From Antonospora locustae (Eukaryota > Microsporidia), in contig CM017448.1 of NCBI GenBank assembly GCA_007674295.1, forward strand, positions 124,001-188,000: a stretch of 64,000 bases of DNA. Direction: 5' to 3'. Of the stretch, positions 35,993 through 44,779 are shown in pieces. Every line of letters begins with the position of its first letter. Positions within the stretch are counted from its first letter, which is position 1. The notes under the pieces are model-generated. The model did not search any database. It was not told where the DNA came from and worked only from the letters and a program-made list of their open reading frames with translations. The position numbers and the translations under genes are program-made.

Positions 35993-37030
35993 TTATGAAT
36001 GCTTATTTTCTTTCTCTATCTCACTTGGACATCGTGCATTTCCTGAAAGGTACGATCCTGCCACAAGCAAGGGAAAGACCAATGTTGCATCGCCAAAAAT
36101 CTTCACTGCAGTGTTCTGAATCTTAATCTTTCCCCAGCTTATGGCCTCCTCTATATTTGCACCAGCATCGCTTCCATCAAACTCACTAGATGTGTTGACC
36201 AGGACGCAGTAATCAAGCCCATTTTTGAATAAATTTGCATTTAGAATGTGATGCTTTACTAGCCCGCCACCTAATATGATTGCACTTGTTTTTTCTTCAA
36301 ACATGGCCTCGTGGTTCATGTTGTGTATGTCCTCGACAATGTCCAACTTCAAGGCAGCGCGTCTTGGATAAAAGGTGAGAATGTCTCCTATCGACCCGTC
36401 TGTTATTGCTGGGGAATATACAGGAATTTTGTTTCGAGAAGCCCAGTAGAGTACAGATTCTTCGCAATCTATCATCATACCCAGAATGTGTATAAATGCA
36501 GACGGTGTCAGAATTCGTGGGTTCGATTCTGAATGGCCCTCCAAGACGGTGTCCAAAGCCCTTGTGAGCCATTGCTCAAACTGAAAATAATTTTCATTGG
36601 GGACAACTAGATTTCCAACCCTATTCAGCCCGTTTTCCCTCAAAACTCTCCCCTTCAGATCAAATAATGCAATTTTGTGTGGTAGCAGTGTTTTGATTAT
36701 GTCCTCCTCTATTCCACCGCCAGATATCACCATGACATCAACAAGTTTGTATCTCGAAAGATGCGTCACTATATCTCGAAGTCCCGAAGATATTATATTG
36801 CTTGTGCATCCTAAAAAAACTTTGGTGCTTCTCATGCGATCAATCTCATTTATTCCAAGCTCGACGTTTGCAGCTTGAAATCCAATGCTACCGTATGACT
36901 TTATGAAAGATCTGAGCGTTATATCGCTGCTGAAGTCGGGTCCGCTTACCTCCCTTTGAAAGCTTATCGTTTTTTCAATAGTTTTTGATGCAAGATCTCT
37001 GACAGTCGATGGTGTGCTCTTATCTTTCAT
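35993..37030 (-). CDS. DYS1: deoxyhypusine synthase
   Basis: NAD-dependent transfer of the aminobutyl group of spermidine to eIF5A lysine, the first step of hypusination. 345 residues with the family motifs: TSNIISSGLRD (NAD site), VISGGGIEED, PVYSPAITDGSIGD, ILGGGLVKHHI, then SDAGANIEEAISWGKI with the catalytic lysine at 301 (equivalent to human K329). Length is near yeast (387). CCC lies about 14 bases before the ATG. The neighbouring septin gene is divergent. Confidence 0.97.
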   Translation of the reverse strand: MKDKSTPSTVRDLASKTIEKTISFQREVSGPDFSSDITLRSFIKSYGSIGFQAANVELGINEIDRMRSTKVFLGCTSNIISSGLRDIVTHLSRYKLVDVMVISGGGIEEDIIKTLLPHKIALFDLKGRVLRENGLNRVGNLVVPNENYFQFEQWLTRALDTVLEGHSESNPRILTPSAFIHILGMMIDCEESVLYWASRNKIPVYSPAITDGSIGDILTFYPRRAALKLDIVEDIHNMNHEAMFEEKTSAIILGGGLVKHHILNANLFKNGLDYCVLVNTSSEFDGSDAGANIEEAISWGKIKIQNTAVKIFGDATLVFPLLVAGSYLSGNARCPSEIEKENKHS

Positions 37031-37255
37031 GAGACCAAGGCAGGGTCTCTTAAATAGGTAAAATTCGGTAAACTTTTAAGAGTCCATTGTATACGCGTTA
37101 TCTTCTGTAAAAGTTACAGTACATTTACATATTCTTGAGAGAATGCTAGATACTTCTTTGGACATGCAAAGCTTAGAGTGTGCAGGAAAATTGCTTGAAT
37201 TTGCTTCTGTTGTTTCATGTTAAGCACAAATACAAAAATGCGTTTTGTTTATTAG

Positions 37256-38092
37256 ATGATGCTTCGAACACAGAAGCGCGTGTTTACAATAATGGTAGCT
37301 GGATACAGAGGCCTTGGTAAGTCTTCCTTTGTGAACACACTATTTGATCAGGAAATAGTTTCTATGTGCGCAAAACAAGGTGACAAGATCTCCATGAACC
37401 TTTATGTTCTTGATGTTAACTGTGAGGGTATAAGAAGAAACATCTCGGTTATAGACAGTCCGGGATTTGGACACTGCATAAATGATACAAAGACTCACAA
37501 AAATATTGAAAACTATATACGAAGCCAGTTTGATGCATTTCTTGCAGAGGAAACAAAGATTCGTAGAAACCCGCATTTTGATGACAATCGAGTTCACACA
37601 CTTGTTTACTTCATATCTCCCAACACACATGGCCTCACCCAAAACGACATTGCTTTTCTCAAGACTGTGGACAACCTCGTGAACATCATTCCTGTGGTTG
37701 GAAAGGCCGATGGACTAACTGCAGGAGAGCTTGACCAGCTGAGATTCAATGTCATGAAGCAAATCAGAGATAACAACATTTCAATTTTTGACTTTGAAAA
37801 GGACTCCTGTGATGTAAATTTGCTAATGAACCAAGGAGTAAACGATAAGCTTCCATTTGCTATTATTAATTCGGAAGATGTAGGCTCCTCGGAGACATTT
37901 AAGGGCCGTAAGACGCATTGGGGCGTCATTAACATAAACGACCCTGACCACTGCGACTTCAGCCTCCTGAAGGAAATATTGCTTTCCAGCTATATGGACA
38001 TTCTCGTTGAAAAGACTGCGTCTGAATTATACGAGGAGTACAGGGCAACAGTGCTGCCCCAAATTCTGCCAGACACTCTTAAAGAGCAATAA
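37256..38092 (+). CDS. septin GTPase
   Basis: Filament-forming GTPase of the cell cortex and division site. The P-loop GYRGLGKSS is at 16-24, DSPGFGH at 67-73 (G3), and FISPNTHGL and the GKAD motif at 149-152 (usually AKAD) are present, as is NSED in the later region. 278 residues is short for a septin. It has the GTPase domain and part of the septin-unique element, but no C-terminal coiled coil. Two adjacent ATGs begin the frame, and no CCC run is visible. Other septins, needed for hetero-filaments, lie elsewhere. Confidence 0.93.
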   Translation: MMLRTQKRVFTIMVAGYRGLGKSSFVNTLFDQEIVSMCAKQGDKISMNLYVLDVNCEGIRRNISVIDSPGFGHCINDTKTHKNIENYIRSQFDAFLAEETKIRRNPHFDDNRVHTLVYFISPNTHGLTQNDIAFLKTVDNLVNIIPVVGKADGLTAGELDQLRFNVMKQIRDNNISIFDFEKDSCDVNLLMNQGVNDKLPFAIINSEDVGSSETFKGRKTHWGVININDPDHCDFSLLKEILLSSYMDILVEKTASELYEEYRATVLPQILPDTLKEQ

Positions 38093-38221
38093 AAAGCTTT
38101 TATACCCCATTTTATGCAAACCTAGATTTTATATTCATAAACGAGCGGTCTAGAAGCTATTTTCGTAATGCTCAAAGAATCACTCTGCACATGCTTGTAG
38201 TTACAGAAACATACCTTATCT

Positions 38222-40072
38222 TTATGTTCGTCTTATTGCAACTGTGGCAGGTGTAGACATCAAAACGTCTCGTTGCCCTTCTTTCACAACGCACACAATG
38301 ATTTTCTCAGTCAAGGGCTCGTCGAGCGAGACAACTATATTTTCCTGTATTTTATAATATATCTTTAGACCGCGTAAGGCATCCTCTACTCTAAGAGCAT
38401 ACTCGCACACTAATGGGCCTGCAACTCCTATCTCAAAGTGTATATGATTTCCTCTAGAAACAAAGACCTCAGTGGGTATGTTCAGGACAAAGCCTATGAG
38501 CTTAATGTCTTCATACCTAGTCTTAAGCAAAAATGCTTTCAAACTATCCAAGTCATATACAGCATTAGGACGCCATTGCAGACTGAACTTATGGCACAAG
38601 TACTCAATCTTTTCTGTAGAATTTGTGGCCAAAAAGTAACGAACTGCTCCGTACAGACACTTGAAAAATACGTTGGTCTTACAGTGAAGATCCTTTTGAA
38701 TAAATAGCCTTTTGTACAGAGATGGTGCTTTTGAGTTCTCCTGTGCGTGCTCAATCATTGACACAAATTGTTGCATCTTCGTCACAAAAGCTACTCTTTT
38801 CTTCTTTTTTGCTTTGCACTTTAACTGCAAGAACTTAAAGTGATCTTTGAAGAACAGCGGGAGATCCAGTTCACATCCGTGCTTTCTCAGTACGTTTAAT
38901 GCAATCAGCCTTGCCAGGTAGTTTTTGTCAAGAATGCTTGGTTCTCTGCTGGATATTTTGCTATTCACCGGATAGATTTTGTTACGATTCGTGTAAAACA
39001 GCTGCACATTGTTTTCTACCATTTTATGAATACATCTGTATATATACCCTACGTTTTTTCCTAAGTATATTTTGTCTACCAGCGTCTGGAATATGTAAAA
39101 TGTCTCTTCTGTATATCGCACATTACTACAAAAGCTTAATAGATTTCTGCTTATTTTGTCACTAATTTCCTCCAAGTTGAGCACAACTAGATTCAGGTTA
39201 TCTGGAGAAATTTCCCATATAAACTTTTTACTTAACTTCTTCAGAACACATGAAACGAGAACTCTGATTTCCTTGTTGTCATCGTTAAGAAGATCAACAA
39301 GAAAGTCAAAAGTCTCTGACTTTATGCTTTCGCAGCACAGAAAATACATTGACTTTATGGTTTCTCCTCGAACACGTCTGTACTCGTCCTCAAGACCATA
39401 CACAAAGGCACCATTTCGAGACTTATCAAAAAGATCGCCCGCACTAGGAAAGTTGAGGTATTTTAGTGACCTCGCGGCTACTACACGAACGTTCTCGCTT
39501 TTGTCTCTAATCAAAGTGCACAGGCGCTCTGCAATGTTTTCGCGAAGCTTTCTGCACTTTGTGTGAAGCTTGTAGAGAATTCTTGATGCGCTTGCTCTTA
39601 TTCTTGTGTTTTCGTCAAAAGAAAGACTGTATATAGACTCAAGAATGTCTGCGCTCAATCGAATCTTGTGTCTATATAGAAACATTAGACTCTCGTATCT
39701 TATTTCATTGAATGGATCGTTCAAGTATCTTTTTCCTATAAGCTTAACCATTGTCGTGGTGCTCATTTGCATCTTGGAAGACTTTTTCTTCTCAACAAAG
39801 CCTCTTATGAGAATACGAAGTGCTTCTAACCTCACTCTAGGGGTTTCGTCCACTACGCAGTCTTGGATAAGTGCAGCACATGTGCTTTTCTGCGCCTTTC
39901 TGGCAAGGGCCAAGTACACAGATAGGTGAAACTTGCCACATGATGTATTACATGTGTTTTTGTATTCAGCAAACGCTTTTAATCTGTCTGTTGAAGAGTC
40001 GTGCTCCATGGCGGTGATTGTACTGCATACTGTAAAAGTTGGAAGGTTTGTGTAGACAAGGCCAGGAAACAT
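38222..40072 (-). CDS. INTS4-like HEAT-repeat protein (Integrator/3'-end processing scaffold)
   Basis: 616 residues of HEAT repeats. The block FVYGLEDEYRRVRGETIKSM then ETFDFLVDLLNDDNKEIRV aligns closely with human INTS4 (GLEDE.YEVR..AVEA...FLVD..NDE..EVRL). The following region and the C-terminal beta segment also parallel INTS4. In animals INTS4 scaffolds the INTS9-INTS11 nuclease that cleaves snRNA and other nascent RNAs. The open frame starts at a TTG, but CCCC one base before the ATG at 40072 supports this start. Symplekin-type scaffolds of the CPSF complex are an alternative. Start codons of this gene and the divergent neighbour are 53 bp apart. Confidence 0.68.
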   Translation of the reverse strand: MFPGLVYTNLPTFTVCSTITAMEHDSSTDRLKAFAEYKNTCNTSCGKFHLSVYLALARKAQKSTCAALIQDCVVDETPRVRLEALRILIRGFVEKKKSSKMQMSTTTMVKLIGKRYLNDPFNEIRYESLMFLYRHKIRLSADILESIYSLSFDENTRIRASASRILYKLHTKCRKLRENIAERLCTLIRDKSENVRVVAARSLKYLNFPSAGDLFDKSRNGAFVYGLEDEYRRVRGETIKSMYFLCCESIKSETFDFLVDLLNDDNKEIRVLVSCVLKKLSKKFIWEISPDNLNLVVLNLEEISDKISRNLLSFCSNVRYTEETFYIFQTLVDKIYLGKNVGYIYRCIHKMVENNVQLFYTNRNKIYPVNSKISSREPSILDKNYLARLIALNVLRKHGCELDLPLFFKDHFKFLQLKCKAKKKKRVAFVTKMQQFVSMIEHAQENSKAPSLYKRLFIQKDLHCKTNVFFKCLYGAVRYFLATNSTEKIEYLCHKFSLQWRPNAVYDLDSLKAFLLKTRYEDIKLIGFVLNIPTEVFVSRGNHIHFEIGVAGPLVCEYALRVEDALRGLKIYYKIQENIVVSLDEPLTEKIIVCVVKEGQRDVLMSTPATVAIRRT

Positions 40073-40073
40073 C

Positions 40074-40121
40074 GGGGTTGTTCTCAAAGCTCTTTAACTC
40101 CAGATGGGGCCCAGATAGCCC
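40074..40121. promoter_or_regulatory. shared divergent promoter with two CCC start motifs
   Basis: Between the INTS4-like gene and the gene starting at 40126. GGGG at 40074-40077 reads as CCCC one base from the minus-strand ATG. CCC at 40119-40121 lies four bases from the plus-strand ATG. Both core elements therefore sit within 53 bp between the two start codons, leaving almost no room for separate promoters. Confidence 0.65.
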
Positions 40122-40125
40122 TATA

Positions 40126-40662
40126 ATGGATAAGAACGAGGCATGTGACCCTGTGAAACGCATCTGGAATGAGGAGAGGCCAGAATACCGTGGCGTTCTT
40201 GCAAGAAAGGGAGAAGAGCTGAAGATTGAACAGACAGTATACGAGAAATTACGCGATTTTGAAAACGAGGCTTTTGCAGAGAGTCTTATATGTGTAGACC
40301 AGAAAAGCAGCTCCGAGGATGTTGTAAGAAGAAGAAAAAAGCTCGGAATAAATGACCGAATGTGCTTCAAACGAATACCACAAGAAGATCTGGACAGTGA
40401 CCTTAAAAAGTTAAGAGCAGTTCTAGGTGGATTTGGAATCTGTGCGAAGACAGAGAACAGAGTGCTCAAAACAAAAAACGGGTCCTTTAAGAAGAACGAC
40501 CGCGTGAAGGTCATTACGAGCACAACAGTAGAGAATGCAGTTATCTGCTGGGTCAACTCAACTGACATAACCTTTAGAAGAGGCGATGGAAGCAAGTTTA
40601 AGTGTGCAATATCTGAAATACAAAATGGAAGTGTTAAAATAGCCAAGGCCAGAATGTCCTAG
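40126..40662 (+). CDS. hypothetical protein with Tudor/SH3-like C-terminal domain
   Basis: 178 residues. The N-terminal half is charged and helical (EELKIEQTVYEKLRDFEN, VVRRRKKLGINDR). The last 50 residues (KKNDRVKVITSTT, AVICWVNSTDITFRRGDGSKFKC) form a small beta-rich unit like a Tudor or SH3 barrel. A chromatin or RNP adaptor is possible; I cannot name the family. The ATG is set by CCC four bases upstream, discarding a TTG-initiated extension that overlaps the divergent INTS4-like gene. Confidence 0.62.
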   Translation: MDKNEACDPVKRIWNEERPEYRGVLARKGEELKIEQTVYEKLRDFENEAFAESLICVDQKSSSEDVVRRRKKLGINDRMCFKRIPQEDLDSDLKKLRAVLGGFGICAKTENRVLKTKNGSFKKNDRVKVITSTTVENAVICWVNSTDITFRRGDGSKFKCAISEIQNGSVKIAKARMS

Positions 40663-41196
40663 ACAGACAAAATGGATTTATTGGGAAATGGGCTTTGCAT
40701 GTCAGAAAAGTCCTTTCAATTGAGGGTTTTCTGAAACCAAGAGCAATAGACGAGCTTGATACTATCAGAATAATTCCATACACTACTACAAAGTAAGAAA
40801 TAAACATATTGTATTTTGCGTCTTTCTTCTTTGCAAAGAGATTGCTCTCTTTTTATTTGCAGAGATGCATATATGGTTAAGTACTGACTGCAATCAAGCA
40901 TTGTGACTCAAATGTAGATACACATTATTGCATCTTATTAGCGTTTAGTAATATTGTTTTAAGTCCTTCTGTCGAACTATGAAGCTTTAGTAGTGCGTAG
41001 CCTAGCCCAGAAGCATTATTCGTTTGCAGCCACACAAAATAGAACCTTATTAATGTCGTATTTGGATGGCATTTTTGCTTATCAAAGCCAAAAATGCATA
41101 CTTGCAGACCCTACGCAGAAGTAGATTTAATTTTGTACAAAGTTACCACAATGATGCAAAAGGCCATTTTACTAAGTATGCAATTGCAACAGCCCC
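40663..41196. other. gene-poor spacer with abutting short open frames
   Basis: No ATG-initiated gene is supported. On the plus strand four stop-free stretches of about 36-50 codons follow one another in different frames between about 40680 and 41115. This could be the trace of a decayed gene, but stretches of this length are expected by chance in AT-rich DNA. A 61-codon minus-strand frame over 40716-40901 is a probable shadow. Confidence 0.3.
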
Positions 41197-41838
41197 ATGT
41201 TAACATATATACTGCGCATTTACGATATAGTGGACGAGTTTGATGACGAGCACAAGGTCGAGCTTTGTGATTATTATTTATCACTATGGAGAACAAAGCT
41301 ACAGAATCATAATTTTGGTTCAAGACTGCCTATATGTGCACTAGCAGATTTGAACGCACTGTTCAGTAGGTATCCGTTTCTTAAAAAAGAAAAGCTTTTT
41401 GATTTTCAAAACTTTGTTTTTGAAAGGAAAGTGCTTGAAATGCGCGCATGCATTCTAGACCTGGTGGATCAGGACTACAGCGGAGACATAGAGCATATAT
41501 ATAAGCCAGAAAAGTGGATTTTAGAAGTGGTCAATGACATCAAAACATGCTTTGATCTTAAAAACATAGAGCACATCAAACTCTTTCGCATTTTCAACAC
41601 ATGGTTTCTCCATGAGATACTTCTAATATTCATAGCAAAAAATAAGAGATTTGGCAAAAGTGGAAACCAGCTCGTTTTGAACCTTATGTTCTATCAGACA
41701 TTTGTGCACAAGATAGCAGAATACAACTTCGACGACTTTTTTGGCAAAATAGTCGAAAACTTTCAAGAACAGTCTTTCAAGGGGTTTGAGGCCCTGAACG
41801 GAATCTTATCAAGATACATGTCGTCCAATACTAAATAA
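41197..41838 (+). CDS. hypothetical helical protein
   Basis: 213 residues, almost wholly alpha-helical and rich in F, L, D and K, with no signal peptide or membrane span long enough to be convincing. CCCC directly abuts the ATG, so the start is firm. A helical stretch of about 20 hydrophobic and aromatic residues lies near 135-155 (FNTWFLHEILLIFIAK). I do not recognise the family. It is followed at 150 bp by Sec61-alpha on the same strand. Confidence 0.68.
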   Translation: MLTYILRIYDIVDEFDDEHKVELCDYYLSLWRTKLQNHNFGSRLPICALADLNALFSRYPFLKKEKLFDFQNFVFERKVLEMRACILDLVDQDYSGDIEHIYKPEKWILEVVNDIKTCFDLKNIEHIKLFRIFNTWFLHEILLIFIAKNKRFGKSGNQLVLNLMFYQTFVHKIAEYNFDDFFGKIVENFQEQSFKGFEALNGILSRYMSSNTK

Positions 41839-41990
41839 GTATCGTATGCAATACTAGAACCTGCAGACTCTCTTGTGCTAGAGAAAAATTAGAATTCTTT
41901 TAATCTGTGTTTTTATGCTCAAGCTCACTGTTCTTCTTTGTCCGGCACTTTGTGGAGGTACTGGTTGAACATTTTTTGAAACCCCTATAG

Positions 41991-43445
41991 ATGGACTGTA
42001 AGTGTAACTCAAACAAAGCTAATGTCATAGATCAACTACTTCGCCTAGCAAAACCTTTCGTTCCCTTTCTGCCCGAGGTTACAGCACCGGGAAGAGCTAT
42101 AAGCTTTCAGGAGCGATTTGTATGGACATCAGTTGCTTTACTCATCTATCTTGTGTCGAGTCAAGTGCCTCTCTTTGGAATAATGTCAAGTAATGCATCA
42201 GACCCACTGTACTGGATAAGAATGATGATGGCGTCGAACAAGGGAACACTGATGGACCTGGGTGTGTCCCCGGTGGTGACCTCATCGACAATCATGCAGA
42301 TGCTGACATCCACCTCTCTCCTCAGAGTTGACTTCAGTATAAAGGAAGACAAGATTTTGTACAACGCATCTCAGAAAATTATTGCGATAGTAATGATAAT
42401 AGGTCAGGCTATTGTTCAGGTGATATCAGGGTTCTATGGAGACCCAAAGAACATGGGAGTGGCTGTTTGTGTGGCACTGGTGCTTCAGCTGATTTTTTCG
42501 GGACTGATCATCATCATGCTAGACGAGCTTCTATCAAAGGGATACGGACTAGGATCTGGTGTCAATCTCTTTATAGCAGCAAACGTTTGTGAAAATATTC
42601 TGTGGAAGGCATTCAGCCCCAAGGTGTTTAACACTGCTAGAGGTATTGAGTTCGAGGGCTCTGTTATTGCATTGCTGCATCTGTTAATCACAAGGAAAAA
42701 CAAGATTAGGGCGCTGCATGAGGCTTTTTTTAGAAAAAACTTGCCAAATTGCTTTTCACTCCTCTTTACCTTTGTTATTTTCAGTGCAGTGATTTACTTA
42801 CAGGGCCTTCGAATGGAGATTCCCACAGAGTCCACGCGTGTGAAGGGGCAGACAGGGCGTTATTCTATCAAGCTCCTCTACTCTTCAACAATGCCCATAG
42901 TAGTTCAGAGCTACATCATAAGCCACACATCAACCATCTCTAGGCTGCTGTATTCGAAGTTTCCCCATTTTTTCTTGGTAAGAATGCTAGGTGTTTGGAA
43001 GCAGAGCAAAACCGGGAGAGTGGTGCCTGTTAGTGGATTATGCTACTTCATATATCCTCCAGAATCTTTCATGGACTTCTTTGTAAGTCCCTTGGCCTTC
43101 TCTACATACTGTGTTACAACGCTCTTGGGCTCTGCATTTCTCAGCAGAGCATGGATCGACATAAGCGAGAACAACCAATTTGACGTTGCAAGGCAGTTAA
43201 AAAACAGTAAGATGACAATCAAGGGTGTAAGAGAGCAAAATGTTCCAAACTATCTGGCAAAGTATATTCCAAGTGCAGCATTTATGGGTGGCTTCTTTAC
43301 AGGCTTGATCTGTCTGCTTTCAAACTTTTTTGATACAATTGGAAGCGGTACCAACATATTCCTGGCTGTATCTATCGTGTGGCAGTACTTTGAGGCATTT
43401 ACAAAGGAGAGCCTGAGAAACAGTGGGATGTACTTTGTTGAGTAG
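41991..43445 (+). CDS. SEC61: Sec61 alpha, ER protein-conducting channel
   Basis: Ten-helix pore subunit of the Sec61 translocon. 484 residues, essentially full length (yeast 480). Conserved features: the N-terminal FLPEVTAP.R.I.F.ER segment, VPLFGI plug region, LGVSPVVTSSTIMQ, the YGLGSGVNLFIA loop, and YLQGLRMEIP then GQ...Y.IKLLY (loop 6-7), with RQLKNSKMTIKGVRE in loop 8-9. CCCC lies six bases before the ATG. A Sec61-beta homologue is at 16.2 kb in the same window. Confidence 0.98.
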   Translation: MDCKCNSNKANVIDQLLRLAKPFVPFLPEVTAPGRAISFQERFVWTSVALLIYLVSSQVPLFGIMSSNASDPLYWIRMMMASNKGTLMDLGVSPVVTSSTIMQMLTSTSLLRVDFSIKEDKILYNASQKIIAIVMIIGQAIVQVISGFYGDPKNMGVAVCVALVLQLIFSGLIIIMLDELLSKGYGLGSGVNLFIAANVCENILWKAFSPKVFNTARGIEFEGSVIALLHLLITRKNKIRALHEAFFRKNLPNCFSLLFTFVIFSAVIYLQGLRMEIPTESTRVKGQTGRYSIKLLYSSTMPIVVQSYIISHTSTISRLLYSKFPHFFLVRMLGVWKQSKTGRVVPVSGLCYFIYPPESFMDFFVSPLAFSTYCVTTLLGSAFLSRAWIDISENNQFDVARQLKNSKMTIKGVREQNVPNYLAKYIPSAAFMGGFFTGLICLLSNFFDTIGSGTNIFLAVSIVWQYFEAFTKESLRNSGMYFVE

Positions 43446-43565
43446 AGTGTTGGCCTTTATATATAAATCTATTGGTCATAACCGCTTCTGCGAACTTACA
43501 GAGCAGCCCTTTTTTGATCTGATCTTACTACACTTGGAATCGCAATTGGCCTTAACATTTTCGAA

Positions 43566-43569
43566 CCCC
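43566..43569 (+). promoter_or_regulatory. CCCC start motif deciding the proteasome beta7 start
   Basis: Three bases upstream of the ATG at 43573. It separates this gene from the Sec61-alpha gene, with which a longer GTG-initiated frame would overlap. Confidence 0.7.
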
Positions 43570-43572
43570 AAT

Positions 43573-44172
43573 ATGAGAAGATTTGTTGTTGGATCCTCTG
43601 CACTGGGCATAAGAGGCAGCACATGCACTGCTGTTGCTGCCGACACTCAGCTGAGCTACGGAAGCATGTGTATGTACAAAGGAACAAAGATATTTTCCTT
43701 AAACAATACCCTCATAGTATTTTCTGGCGAATACAGCGATGCTCAGGAGGTTCTGAATTTCATAAGAATAGAGGAGGAAAAGGAAGAGTTTCCACTGGTA
43801 ACAACCTCCTACTTCAAGATGTTACAGCGCCTGTTTTACTCCAGGCGGTCGCGTCTGCAACCTCTAAATACCGAATGCATTGTTGCTGGATACGGGTTTC
43901 TAGGGTGTATAAATGGACTGGGCAACTTCTTTGAATCAGACATCATCTGCACAGGAATAGCTTCATACATAGCGACACCTTACCTAAGGGCTTCCAGTGA
44001 AGAGCCCGTTTTGCGCATTAAGCATGCAATGGGACTTCTGGTCAAACGAGATTGCAGGGCATCCAATGAAATACAGATAGGTATCATCGACGAGACAGGA
44101 ATGCGAATAGAAGAAGAGAAATTGTCCATAAGTTGGGATATGGGCAATAACAATGAAGTTGTTTATGGATAA
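43573..44172 (+). CDS. PRE4: 20S proteasome subunit beta7 (Pre4/PSMB4)
   Basis: Non-catalytic beta subunit of the 20S core. 199 residues: GSSALGIRGSTCTAVAAD, GSMCMYKGTKIF, VFSGEYSDAQEVLNFI (family SG.YAD.Q), FYSRRSRLQPL (family YSRRSKMNPL), then LLVKRDCRASNEIQIG (family YRDARS.N..QI). There is no N-terminal Thr nucleophile, as expected. I reject a longer frame that starts at a GTG inside the Sec61-alpha gene, because CCCC lies three bases before this ATG. No propeptide is visible. Confidence 0.94.
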   Translation: MRRFVVGSSALGIRGSTCTAVAADTQLSYGSMCMYKGTKIFSLNNTLIVFSGEYSDAQEVLNFIRIEEEKEEFPLVTTSYFKMLQRLFYSRRSRLQPLNTECIVAGYGFLGCINGLGNFFESDIICTGIASYIATPYLRASSEEPVLRIKHAMGLLVKRDCRASNEIQIGIIDETGMRIEEEKLSISWDMGNNNEVVYG

Positions 44173-44483
44173 ATTGTTGTTATCTCAAAGCACACTGCAG
44201 TTTCTAACCCTGCATAACGTTTTCAGCTCGTTTAAAGAAAATATCTATACAGAGTATTTTACGTGAACTTTCCGTCTCCATAGTAATATTTGGTTTTGAG
44301 ACGTGCCTTTGAAGAGAGAGCTAGAAATAGTAAGCAATGTGCACAATGATGTGTATGTTCAAAGAACTACAACAATAATGTTACTACACGGTGTGTGTTT
44401 TGTTTTATAGACCCTTTTTTAAGCAGTGTTATTGCGATTCTATTGGATGCAAAAAACAAAAGTATAGACACAAAAAACTTCCC
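44173..44483. other. spacer upstream of the Lso2 gene
   Basis: AT-rich, with no open frame of interest on either strand and no obvious RNA structure. It carries the CCC start motif of the downstream gene at its end. I see nothing else in it. Confidence 0.5.
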
Positions 44484-44717
44484 ATGAGTCGAACCAGAAA
44501 TGCACAAAAGAAGTATGAGGGAATGATGAGAAAGCTGAAGGCTAAGGAAGAAAGAATGCGAAAAGAAGAAGAGTTAAAGGAAGAGGAAGCCAAGAAGTTC
44601 TGGTCAATAGGTGCTAAGGACGAGTCAAAGAAGCAAGCTCTTGAGCTTAAAAGACAGGAGAAAATTGCAAGAAGAGCTATGAGAAAGAAGATATACGAAG
44701 AGGAACTTGGGCTCTAG
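44484..44717 (+). CDS. LSO2: ribosome hibernation factor Lso2-like
   Basis: 77 residues, basic and helical, with the pattern KK.EL.EEEAKKFWSIGAKDESKKQALELKRQEK and R-rich helices of the Lso2/CCDC124 family, small proteins that thread the mRNA channel and block the large-subunit factor sites of idle ribosomes. Lso2 has been seen in ribosomes of microsporidian spores, so this fits the biology. A CCC run abuts the ATG, discarding a longer frame that starts at a non-ATG codon. Other short basic coiled proteins are possible. Confidence 0.72.
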   Translation: MSRTRNAQKKYEGMMRKLKAKEERMRKEEELKEEEAKKFWSIGAKDESKKQALELKRQEKIARRAMRKKIYEEELGL

Positions 44718-44779
44718 TTGTATGGGTTTATTGTCTACAAAGCATTGCCATACAATGAGTATATCATAAGTACAACAAT

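Noticed and set aside
36516..36526. GGTTCGATTC inside the deoxyhypusine synthase gene, box-B-like
   Set aside because: It lies in coding sequence and lacks a matching box A and stems.
40716..40901. 61-codon minus-strand frame
   Set aside because: It has an ATG but no start motif, an uneven composition, and overlaps plus-strand frames; likely a shadow.
43423..43572. 50-codon N-terminal extension of the proteasome beta7 frame
   Set aside because: It begins at GTG inside Sec61-alpha, is not conserved, and a CCCC motif marks the inner ATG.
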